Of a stretch of DNA of 64,000 nucleotides, positions 1 through 7,909 are shown piece by piece. This stretch comes from JAKACA01 sp963769255 (GTDB taxonomy: Bacteria; Actinomycetota; Acidimicrobiia; Acidimicrobiales; Bog-793), in assembly GCA_963769255.1 (NCBI GenBank), contig CAVYKV010000001.1, positions 3,224,001 to 3,288,000 of the forward strand. Reading direction: 5' to 3'. Under the pieces are notes generated by a model. That model saw only the letters and a list, made by a program, of their open reading frames with translations, ran no database searches and had not been told where the DNA came from. The stretch's first letter is position 1, and every line of letters starts with the position of its first letter. The position numbers and the translations under genes are program-made.

Positions 1-1071
1 CCCTACACCCAAGGACTGCTGGCGGCCGCCCCGTCGCCCGAGCGTTCCGAGGTGCTCATCGGCATCGAGGGACAGCCGCCGCGTCCCGGCCGGCGGCCAC
101 GGGGGTGCTTCTTCGCCCCCCGCTGTGCTGCCCGTCTCGAGCTCTGCGCCGAGGAGGAGCCCGCGTACGTTTGGGTCGACTCGCGCCAGGTGCGCTGCCA
201 CCGAGCCGCCGAGAACCTCAGCGTGATCGACGAGACCGCATCGAGGGCACTACCGGTTACGCAGGAGTCAAGCGACGCGATCCTCACCATTCGGGCCGTC
301 GAGGCCTCCTATGGCCGCTTGCAGGTGCTGACCGACATCGACCTCGACGTCCCGAAGCGCTCGTGCGTGGCGGTCGTCGGAGAGTCCGGGTCGGGCAAGA
401 CGACCCTCGCCCGCTGCGTCGTGGGGCTGCACTCGAACTGGTCCGGAGAGATGCGCCTCGAACAGGAGCCGCTCTCGGCGGGGACGAAAGGGCGCTCCCT
501 GAAGGCCCTCCGCCGTATCCAGTATGTCTTTCAGAATCCCTACACGTCGCTCAACCCGCGAAAGACGATCGGCCAGCTCATCGCTCAACCGCTCGAGCAC
601 TACTTCAACTTGTCGAATGCAGAGCAGAACAACCGAGTCCTCGGAGCCCTCGAGGACGTCTCGCTCGGGAGCCAGTTCCTCAACCGGTACCCCGACCAGC
701 TTTCGGGCGGGGAGCGTCAGCGAGTGGCCATCGCCCGCGCCTTGGTGGTCGAGCCCGACCTCCTCATCTGTGACGAAGTCACGTCCTCGCTCGACGTCTC
801 CGTGCAGGCAGTCATTGTCGAACTGCTCCGGCGCCTTCAGACGGAGCGCCAGCTCGCCATGATCTTCATCACCCACAACCTCGCCCTCGTGCGCAGCATC
901 GCCCAGTCCGTCACGGTGCTCTCGGAGGGCCGCGCCGTTGAGTCCGGCTCGGTCACCGACGTGCTCCAGCATCCGAAGCACCCGTATACCGTGCGGCTCA
1001 TGGACGACGTGCCGAAGCTGCGGACCGCGACGAGGAGCGGCGCGACGGTCCTCTCGGTGACCGGCCATTGA
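1..1071 (+). CDS. Oligopeptide/dipeptide ABC transporter ATP-binding protein, two-ATPase fusion (5' partial)
   Basis: The reading frame is open from the first base, so the gene starts upstream. The first ~55 residues are the C-terminal tail of one DppD-type ATPase: the start matches the usual 'HPYT..LL' stretch and the Cys-rich oligo_HPY end follows (GCFFAPRC, later VRCHRA). After a short linker a second complete ATPase begins: Walker A GESGSGKT near residue 127, signature LSGGERQRVAIARAL near 235, Walker B LLICDEVTSSLD near 256, then the H-loop in FITHNLALV. This is the DppD-DppF tandem fusion that drives peptide or nickel import at the membrane. The solute-binding protein just downstream, on the opposite strand and convergent, is a plausible partner. 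The permeases must lie upstream, outside the window. The substrate cannot be read from the sequence. Confidence 0.92.
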   Translation, partial: PYTQGLLAAAPSPERSEVLIGIEGQPPRPGRRPRGCFFAPRCAARLELCAEEEPAYVWVDSRQVRCHRAAENLSVIDETASRALPVTQESSDAILTIRAVEASYGRLQVLTDIDLDVPKRSCVAVVGESGSGKTTLARCVVGLHSNWSGEMRLEQEPLSAGTKGRSLKALRRIQYVFQNPYTSLNPRKTIGQLIAQPLEHYFNLSNAEQNNRVLGALEDVSLGSQFLNRYPDQLSGGERQRVAIARALVVEPDLLICDEVTSSLDVSVQAVIVELLRRLQTERQLAMIFITHNLALVRSIAQSVTVLSEGRAVESGSVTDVLQHPKHPYTVRLMDDVPKLRTATRSGATVLSVTGH

Positions 1072-1169
1072 ACGAAGCTTGAAACCGGCGGAGAGCGCGC
1101 CGGGCAGGCTTTCGAGTGCTTGGAGAACTACCGCCCGCCGCGCGTGATGCGGCCGGCGCCGGGGAGCTC

Positions 1170-2804
1170 TCAGGCGAACCACATGTTCTGGAAGCTGTAA
1201 TTCCCGAGGTCCTGGCCTGCCAGGCTCGGTTGTACCCCGTGGAGCTTCGTGCTGTATGCGTCGATCACGGGAGTGAAATAAGGAATCAGGTAGCCACCGT
1301 ACGTGAAGTCGATCATCTGCATCTCGTGCGCGATATCCGTGAGCGTCGCCTCACTGGCAGTAGTCTGCGCTTGATTGTAGAGCTTGATGTATCTCTCACC
1401 GATGCCGGATGGCAGGGGCGCGCTGACCGGCGATGCGAAATGGGTCTCGTTGAAGAGCGCAGTCGGAAGAAATGAAAGACCGACCTGAGGGAAGTAGTAG
1501 TTGAAGGAGTAATAGTCCATGCTGAACACCCATTTCAGGTAATTAGGACCAAAGAGACTGTCACTCGTCACCTGCTGGATGTTGATCGTGATGCCAGCCT
1601 GCTTAGCCTGTTGTTGAAGGACTTGGGCCATCGCAATCGTACCCGTGGAGATTGGGGCTGCGACCAAATCTACCGTCAGGCCCTCTCTGCCTGCCTTCTT
1701 GAGCAGATACTTCGCTTGGGCAATATCTTGCTCCCGCTGGGGAATGGCAGAATCGTACGCTGGGTCCCAGATCGACGTGATGTCGTTACCGATGGCGCCA
1801 TGTCCTCCGAAAACGTGTTCCAACATCTGCGGCCGGTCGACGCAGAGGCGAATGGCTTGGCGGACATTGACGTCGTTGAATGGAGCAACGTCGATGCGCA
1901 TCGTAATTGGACTGATACCGCCGCCCTTCGCGATTAAGACATTTTGACCCCCACCCTGCACGGCGGCAATTGAGCCCTGCGAGAGGTTATCGATACAGTC
2001 AACGGCACCGCTGAGAAGTGCGTCGACCTGGCTGGACTCCTCCGCAAAGTCATTAATAACGAGAGTGTCGATGTAGGGCCGCTTCACGGAACCGGAGCCT
2101 TCGTCCCAGTAGTTGTCATTACGTAGGTAAGTGCTCGTCACGCCGGGCGTGAATGAGTGATACTTGAACGGGCCCGTCCCTACCGGATGCTTGACGTCAT
2201 ACCCTACGGGAATGATCTGCGGATAGTATTCGCAGGTAAGTTGCGAGACAAACGTGCCGTAGGGGGCCTTGCAGGGAATTTGAACCGTCAGGGAGTCCAG
2301 GGCCTTTAGGTTGGCAACGTCAACGGGCTCCATGAGGGAGCCACCCAGCTTATTGTCGACCACGTATTGAAAGCTGTAAATCACATCGTCCGCTGTGAGG
2401 GGCTTTCCATTATGAAACTCCACGTCGGGCCGAAGCTTGACGGTCCATACCGTGGCATCGGTATTTGGAGTTATTGACTCAGCGAGTCGGTAGTCTGGAC
2501 GAGCGTTGACATCGAGTGTAACGAGACAGTCGTAAAGATTTTCGAGTCGCGCTTCGTCGACCGCGTTGATCGAGTTCGAGGCCTGAACGGTGTCGGAGCT
2601 GGATCCACCGGACAGCCCGGCGGTGAGCGTACCGCCCCTCTTTGGAGAGCCACTTTGGTTCGGTGGAGTACTACTCGACGAGCCGCCACACGCCGATAGA
2701 CCGGTCGCGCCCGCTGCGGCGAGCGCCGCAGCTCCGGCGCTGTACCGCAAGAACTCTCGTCTCGTAACAGGTTGCGACGCGGACCCCGGCGGCTGCTCTG
2801 GCAT
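1170..2804 (-). CDS. ABC transporter substrate-binding protein, family 5 (peptide/nickel type), Tat lipoprotein
   Basis: This 544-residue protein has a twin-arginine signal (TRREFLRYS) followed by an Ala-rich hydrophobic stretch and a lipobox (GLSAC, Cys near residue 39). It should therefore be exported folded and anchored to the outer face of the membrane as a lipoprotein. The mature part has the family 5 layout: LVTLDVNARPDYRLAES near the start, WTVKLRPDVEFHNGKPLTADDV near residues 135-155, then GTGPFKY and VRQAIRLCVDR. A strong ribosome site, AAAGGAGG, sits just before the ATG. It delivers an oligopeptide or similar solute to the permease driven by the convergent ATPase upstream. The exact substrate is unknown. 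Confidence 0.92.
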   Translation of the reverse strand: MPEQPPGSASQPVTRREFLRYSAGAAALAAAGATGLSACGGSSSSTPPNQSGSPKRGGTLTAGLSGGSSSDTVQASNSINAVDEARLENLYDCLVTLDVNARPDYRLAESITPNTDATVWTVKLRPDVEFHNGKPLTADDVIYSFQYVVDNKLGGSLMEPVDVANLKALDSLTVQIPCKAPYGTFVSQLTCEYYPQIIPVGYDVKHPVGTGPFKYHSFTPGVTSTYLRNDNYWDEGSGSVKRPYIDTLVINDFAEESSQVDALLSGAVDCIDNLSQGSIAAVQGGGQNVLIAKGGGISPITMRIDVAPFNDVNVRQAIRLCVDRPQMLEHVFGGHGAIGNDITSIWDPAYDSAIPQREQDIAQAKYLLKKAGREGLTVDLVAAPISTGTIAMAQVLQQQAKQAGITINIQQVTSDSLFGPNYLKWVFSMDYYSFNYYFPQVGLSFLPTALFNETHFASPVSAPLPSGIGERYIKLYNQAQTTASEATLTDIAHEMQMIDFTYGGYLIPYFTPVIDAYSTKLHGVQPSLAGQDLGNYSFQNMWFA

Positions 2805-2977
2805 AGCACTCCTCCTTTGAAAAAGGTTGCGTCAGGGACGCCTCACGTCTCAACTCGGGCTTCGGGACGCCGGAGTATACCGCGGGCGACCTGCCGGTCT
2901 TCGTCCGCAACGACTCCTTGCCGAGCCCGGCCGACATCCAGCTGAGGTCGATCTCGGGGACGGATACGGGTAGCAAG

Positions 2978-4032
2978 TTACGGGGAACCGTACGGTTCGT
3001 GCTCCCGCTGACTCCGGCGTCGGTACTGCGCGAGAAGCGTCGGAGGGAGGTCCTCCGTGGCCCCGACGTGCTCTCCAGGCGCAACGATCTCGTCAAGACG
3101 GTCCAGGACGTCCTCCGTCAGCCGAACGTCGAGGGCGGACAGATCGTCCTCGAGCTCGCTGACCGTCATCGGACCGATGACGGCCGAAGACACGGCCGGA
3201 TGTTCCAGGACGAACGCCAACGCCAGCTGAACGGAGAGAGGCCGCAACCCCGCGCCACCTCCCGAATCGCATCGATCACCTCGACCCGTCGTCGATTTTC
3301 CGGCAAGGAGAGGTCGTAGCGAGTCGGAAGCGATTCGCCTCGCACCCGCGCCCTCGGCGTGTTGGCCCTTCCAGCGCCGAAGTCGTCCGTCAACCACCCG
3401 GCCGCAAGGGGACTCCAGACGACGCCAGCCAGCCCATATTGCTGGCAGGTCGGGAAGACGTCGACTTCGGCATGCCTGGCTAACAGGGAATACTGGCACT
3501 GTTCTGTTCGAAATCTCTCCCGCGATCGGCGCCACGCAGCCCATTGTGCCTCCACGATCTCCTTCGCGGAATAGTTCGAGCTCCCGATGTAGCGGACCTT
3601 GCCTTCGTGGACCAAGTCACTCATCGCACCAAGAGTGTCGTCGATATCGGTGTCCGGCGAGGGTATGTGCACTTGGTAGAGGTCAATGTAGTCGGTCCCC
3701 AGGCGTCGCAGACTGGCGTCACAGGCGGCCACGATCCATCGCCGGGAGACCCCCTCGACGTTGAGGCCCGGTCCAACAGGAAATCCTACTTTCGAGGCGA
3801 GGAACAGCTCGTCGCGCCTCAGATGAGGGAGCGCCTCGCCCACCACACATTCGGAGTCACCATCGGCATACGAGTCCGCCGTATCAATGTAGTTGATACC
3901 GCGTTCGACGGCCCTCACGATGGTGTCGATACACTCGCGCCGATCCGTGTTGCCAAAGGAACTTAGAAGAAGAGTGCCCAAGGCGAGGCGACTGACCGTT
4001 ACGCCAGTGGTGCCCAAGTTGTTGTGCTTCAT
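2978..4032 (-). pseudogene. Aldo/keto reductase, single-base frameshift
   Basis: The N-terminal ~265 residues are a clear aldo/keto reductase barrel: LGTTGVTVSRLALGT, then the catalytic region GINYIDTADSYADGDSE (Asp and Tyr), LFLASKVGF (Lys) and YIDLYQVHIP (His), and later QYSLL and VWSPLAAGWL. Near position 3248 the frame runs into unrelated residues, while the -1 neighbour frame continues with the expected family C-terminus (LSVQLALAFVLEHPAV, SSAVIGPMT, then about 65 residues to a stop at 2978). One missing G in the G-run at that point explains this. The first ATG (4032) is preferred over a TTG 12 bases upstream. The product would be an NADPH-dependent oxidoreductase of unknown substrate. 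This may be a true pseudogene or a sequencing error. Confidence 0.82.
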
Positions 4033-4108
4033 AGACCCAGTCAAGCAGATCTGGGGTTGCGCGAGCAGTACCAGGAGTTACGTCCGGGGGCGCCCTCCGT
4101 ACGGTGGC

Positions 4109-5323
4109 TCAGCCCTTCACCTCGTTGAGCCGGTCGGTCAAGAAGGCCCGTTCGACCACGTTCTCGCACAGCAGAACGGCCTCCTCGTAGGCGGCGCGAG
4201 CCTCGTCGGTGCAGCCCAACCGTCTGAGGAAGTCGGCGCGGGCCGATGCCAGGTAGCTGTACGTCGCCAGCACGGGCTCGGTGGCCAGTGCGTCGAGGGC
4301 GGCTAGTCCGGCGCCGGGCCCTACCGCCAGGCCGACGGCTACCGCTCGGTTGAGGGCGACGACGGGGGACGGCCACAGGTCCACCAGGAGGTCGTAGAGC
4401 CCGACGATCTCGGCCCAGTCGGTGGCGTCCCAGGACGGGGCTTCGTCGTGGACCGCGGCGATGGCCGCCATGAGGGCGAATCGGCCCGGTGGTCGGCGCC
4501 GAAGGGCCTCGCGCACCAGCTCGAGGCCCTCCGCGATGGCAGTGCGATCCCACCGGGACCGATCCTGGTCGGCGAGCAGCACGAGTTGGTCGTCGCCTCC
4601 GAGCCTGGTCGCCCGGCGGGCGTCGGTCAGCAGGATGAGGGCCAGTAGCCCGGCGACGTCGGCGTCGTCCGGCAGCAGCTTGCGCAGCAGGCGGGCCAGG
4701 TCGAGCGACCGCTCCACCAGGTCGCGCCGGCTCAGGTCGGCGCCCTCGGGTGCGGTGTGCCCGGTCGTGTAGAGCAGATGCAACACGGTGAGCACGGCGT
4801 CGATGCGGGCGGGCAGCTCCCCGACGGACGGCACCCGATAGGGGATGCGGGCAATGGCGATCTTCTTCTTGGCCCGGGTGATGCGGGCTGCCATCGCCGA
4901 CTCACTGACCAGGAACGCCCGGCCGACCTCGGCGGTGGTGAGCCCGCACACGAGGCGGAGCGTCAGCGCCACCTGGGACTCGAGGGCGATCGCCGGGTGG
5001 CAGCACGTGAAGATGAGCCGGAGCCGGTCGTCGACGATGTCGGGCTCCTCCGTCTCGCCGGGGCCGACCACCGTCACCGGTTCGACCAGCAACGGCAACG
5101 CTCGCACGTGGGTCACGCCCCGCCGAGCCACGTCGATGGCGCGACGTCGGGCGACGGTGGTCAGCCAGGCGCCGGGTTTCGAGGGGATCCCCGAGGTGGA
5201 CCAGGTGGCCAGCGCCCGGGCATAGGCATCCTGGACGCATTCCTCGGCCAGGTCGATGTCCCCCGCGACCCGCACGGTGGCGGCGAGCACGAAGGCCCAC
5301 TCCTTCCGGTGCGCGTCCGCCAC
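4109..5323 (-). CDS. RNA polymerase sigma factor, ECF42 group (first of two in the window)
   Basis: This 404-residue protein has sigma region 2 at residues ~15-70 (DLAEECVQDAYARAL, then GAWLTTVARRRAID) and region 4 near 120-165 (ALTLRLVCGLTTAEVGRAF, then RITRAKKKI). A ~230-residue C-terminal helical extension of the SnoaL-free, TPR-like type follows (VLHLLYTTGHT, LNRAVAVGLAVGPGAG). That extension marks the ECF42 group, which is known to lie beside YCII/DGPF-domain genes. Here such a gene lies 41 bases upstream on the same strand, so the two form an operon. The start is GTG. The target promoters are not evident. Confidence 0.93.
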   Translation of the reverse strand: MADAHRKEWAFVLAATVRVAGDIDLAEECVQDAYARALATWSTSGIPSKPGAWLTTVARRRAIDVARRGVTHVRALPLLVEPVTVVGPGETEEPDIVDDRLRLIFTCCHPAIALESQVALTLRLVCGLTTAEVGRAFLVSESAMAARITRAKKKIAIARIPYRVPSVGELPARIDAVLTVLHLLYTTGHTAPEGADLSRRDLVERSLDLARLLRKLLPDDADVAGLLALILLTDARRATRLGGDDQLVLLADQDRSRWDRTAIAEGLELVREALRRRPPGRFALMAAIAAVHDEAPSWDATDWAEIVGLYDLLVDLWPSPVVALNRAVAVGLAVGPGAGLAALDALATEPVLATYSYLASARADFLRRLGCTDEARAAYEEAVLLCENVVERAFLTDRLNEVKG

Positions 5324-5364
5324 CGCCGCCTCGACCGAGGCGTGGACCAGACGACGGTTGTCGC

Positions 5365-5712
5365 TCAGCTGAACGTCCTGATCGGCCGGACCTCGACCCC
5401 GCCGGCGGGCATGGGCACCTGCTTCGCCAACTCGAGGGCTTCGTCCAGGTCCGCTGCCTCGACGAGGTAGTAGCCGCCGAGCGCCTCCTTGGTCTCGGCG
5501 AACGCTCCGTCGGTCACCACGAACCCGCCGGAGGAGTCCTGCCGGACCGACGTCGCCGTCGCCGTCGACTGCAGGGCGTTCCCACCCCGCAGGGCTGCGG
5601 CGTTGCGCTCGCCGAACTCCTGATGACCTTTCATCATCTGGCCGAACGACTCGGGCTCGGAATTGCCCAGTGCAGCCTCGTCCCCGTAGATCAGGATCAG
5701 ATACTCGGCCAC
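5365..5712 (-). CDS. YCII/DGPF-domain protein, partner of ECF42 sigma factor
   Basis: A 115-residue single-domain protein. The GTG start at 5712 is chosen because AGGAG lies just upstream and the family begins 'AEYLILIYGDE' here; a longer upstream extension is unlike the family. The fold signature is visible in the SFGQMMKGHQEFGE helix, GFVVTDGAFAETKEALGGYY and the final AGGVEVRPI strand. YCII-related proteins are ferredoxin-like alpha-beta dimers of unclear chemistry. Those next to ECF42 sigma factors are thought to act as sensors or cofactors for them. It lies 41 bases upstream of the sigma gene on the same strand. Confidence 0.88.
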   Translation of the reverse strand: MAEYLILIYGDEAALGNSEPESFGQMMKGHQEFGERNAAALRGGNALQSTATATSVRQDSSGGFVVTDGAFAETKEALGGYYLVEAADLDEALELAKQVPMPAGGVEVRPIRTFS

Positions 5713-5935
5713 GGTGCTCTCCTCTCGTGATGGGCGCCGCTCTCGGCGCCCGCTACTGACTACGACGCTCCAGGACGGCCCCGATCGACAACTCTGCACG
5801 GATTTCTCCACGCGTACCACCTCTCACCATCGGAGGGCGGGCCGGCCGGCCGGCGCGCCAGTCGGCTGGCCCGTTGGGGCTGATGGGCACCCACGAACCA
5901 GCCGACTCCGACGTTCCCGATGACCGCCGCAGCCG

Positions 5936-7471
5936 CTACGACTTCACGACGAGCGTCCCGTGGGCGGCGTAGTAGTCGGGCGCCGACACGGTGATGCCGT
6001 GCTTGCCGAGGGCGAAGCCGGCGGGGAACTTCAGCGTCACGTAGCCCGAAGCGCTCGTCTTCCCGTTCACCCCGGCGACCGAGACGGTGGCGCCGGCGAC
6101 AGGGTCTCGGGCGTCGTTCACCCAGAACGTCACCGAGTTGCCCTTCGTGTTGGTGATGCTCAGCTTCGAGGCGGCAAAGGAGAGCTCTGCCATGGTCCGC
6201 ATGGCGTACTCGGCGAACTTGCCCAGGGTGTTCGTGCACATCATCGCCACGTCGACCCGAGCGAAGGATCCGCTCGTGAGGGCGAGCCACCCGGGGCTTT
6301 CACACGGTTCCTTGTAGCTCACGACCGGGCCGAAGCGCGTGTCCGCCTTGTTCGTCCGCGTCGTGTACATCTCGTACGGGGAGACGGAGCTTGTCCAGGA
6401 GACCCACAGTCGCCCGTCGGGGCCTGCCGAGATGGCGTAGTTCTCGGCGTGAGCGGAGTGCGGGACGTCGAGCGGCTGACCGCCGCCCGGCCGCCACATC
6501 CGTAGCGAGCAGACCGGCGTGTTCGTGCAGTACAGGATCCAGACGCCGCCGTGGGTGTTCGTGTTGGTCACCGGCAGCGGCGAGAACACACCGATGTTGG
6601 GGGTTGCCGACGTCTCGCCGGTGCCCGGCACCTTCTGCGTCGGGCTGTTCGCTGTCACGTCCTTCACGTACAACCCGCCGGCGCTCGCGTCCGGCGAGGC
6701 GGTGAGGGCCCACACCACGTAGAGGTGGCGGTTTCCGGAGCGGTCGCTCGCCTCTGAGGTCTTGTAGACGTTCGAGGACTCCGTGGCGGCCGGGATCCGA
6801 CCGTCGAGACCGGCAGCTGGGAACGACGACGACGGACCGATGCGGTACTGCACCCCGTGATCGATGGGTTTCGTGTTCCAGCCTCCGCCCGGCCAGGCGG
6901 CCGAGATCACACCACTGACATTCGCGGCGGCCAAGCCGGGGATGTTGCAGTTGGCGGACAGCGACCACGGCTGCAACTTCCATCCACTGGCGGTGAGCAG
7001 GTCGCCGATGACGCAGCCGTCGTTGTACGGCTTGAGGCTGCCAGCTCCTTCGAAGACGATGAGGGGCTCCGAACCGTCGGGGATCACGGGTGGTCCGGAC
7101 AGCAGCGACGTCCAATCGGAGGCATTCAGGGCTTCCGACGGCGTTCCGGCGACCCCCTTCGCCGAGTACGAGACCGTCTCGTACGTGAAATTGTTCTTGA
7201 TGCGCCGCTGCCAGACGACGAGGGCGGTGTCCGTCGAGCTGACCCACATGGAGGGCGTCGACTGCCCGGTGACAAGATTCGGACCCTCGGCGAGGAGGGT
7301 CCACCGTCCCGGCGCGGCCAGCAGCTGCCGGTGAGCCGCCGAGGCGAGCCCAAGTCCTGTCACACCACCCGTGTCGGTGCTCCCGGCCAGGCCGGCCACC
7401 GCGATCGCCGCCGCGAGCGCACCAGCGAGAACGGCGCTTCGAGCACCGCGGCGCGGATTCAGATTCTTCAT
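5936..7471 (-). CDS. Secreted protein of unknown function
   Basis: This 511-residue protein starts at an ATG with GGAAAGGA upstream; the frame stays open much further but has no signal there. The N-terminus is a classic Sec signal peptide: positive PRRGARS, then a long Ala/Leu/Val core ending AHRQ near residue 48. The mature chain is rich in Ser, Thr, Gly and Trp, with motifs such as LYVVWALTASPD, WVSWTSS and GGVWILYCTNT that suggest a beta-propeller of the sialidase-like or exported-repeat type. The final ~85 residues (SVTFWVNDARDPVAGATVSV) look like a bacterial Ig or carboxypeptidase-regulatory beta-sandwich. No catalytic motif is recognised. A small same-strand gene lies 46 bases upstream. 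Confidence 0.8.
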   Translation of the reverse strand: MKNLNPRRGARSAVLAGALAAAIAVAGLAGSTDTGGVTGLGLASAAHRQLLAAPGRWTLLAEGPNLVTGQSTPSMWVSSTDTALVVWQRRIKNNFTYETVSYSAKGVAGTPSEALNASDWTSLLSGPPVIPDGSEPLIVFEGAGSLKPYNDGCVIGDLLTASGWKLQPWSLSANCNIPGLAAANVSGVISAAWPGGGWNTKPIDHGVQYRIGPSSSFPAAGLDGRIPAATESSNVYKTSEASDRSGNRHLYVVWALTASPDASAGGLYVKDVTANSPTQKVPGTGETSATPNIGVFSPLPVTNTNTHGGVWILYCTNTPVCSLRMWRPGGGQPLDVPHSAHAENYAISAGPDGRLWVSWTSSVSPYEMYTTRTNKADTRFGPVVSYKEPCESPGWLALTSGSFARVDVAMMCTNTLGKFAEYAMRTMAELSFAASKLSITNTKGNSVTFWVNDARDPVAGATVSVAGVNGKTSASGYVTLKFPAGFALGKHGITVSAPDYYAAHGTLVVKS

Positions 7472-7517
7472 GTCGGGTCCTTTCCCTGTCGCTCTGTGTT
7501 CGTCCGCCTGGTATCGC

Positions 7518-7802
7518 TCACGAGATCGACCAGGGCGAATGGTCCGCTTCGAGGATCCGCTCGAACGGGACGGCAGCTCCCTCGGCGGCGCGGCGCACGG
7601 CGGCCGGCGAGCCGGCAAAACGACACAGGACCACCTCGTCCTCGCGCATGAGCAGCGATCCGAGGTAGCAAACGTCCTCGCCGGCAGCAGACAACTGAGC
7701 AGTGACCAGCTGGACGCGCTCGTCGAGCACCCCGAGGTCGCGGTCCCGCACACCGGGCCAGAAGCACTCAGCCACGTACTCGCTCGTCTTCGCATCGGCC
7801 AC
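7518..7802 (-). CDS. DUF4242-like small protein (nickel-binding SCO4226-type family)
   Basis: A 94-residue protein starting at GTG. The pattern EYVAECFWPGV, then LGVLDERVQLVTAQL, VCYLGSLLMREDEVVLC, and a terminal VPFERILEA matches the small ferredoxin-fold family that includes Streptomyces SCO4226. The call rests on pattern memory, not on an alignment. It lies 46 bases upstream of the secreted-protein gene on the same strand, so they may be co-transcribed, and it diverges from the large LuxR-type regulator across a ~107-base gap. The function is unknown. Confidence 0.6.
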   Translation of the reverse strand: MADAKTSEYVAECFWPGVRDRDLGVLDERVQLVTAQLSAAGEDVCYLGSLLMREDEVVLCRFAGSPAAVRRAAEGAAVPFERILEADHSPWSIS

Positions 7803-7909
7803 ACTGGGACGGTACGGACATGGGCCCCTGGGTTCATAGAGGGAAACCCCCCTCCAACGACACGCGGATCCGCCTCGGGCGCGATCGTCCCGGGTACAGA
7901 TGCCACGAT

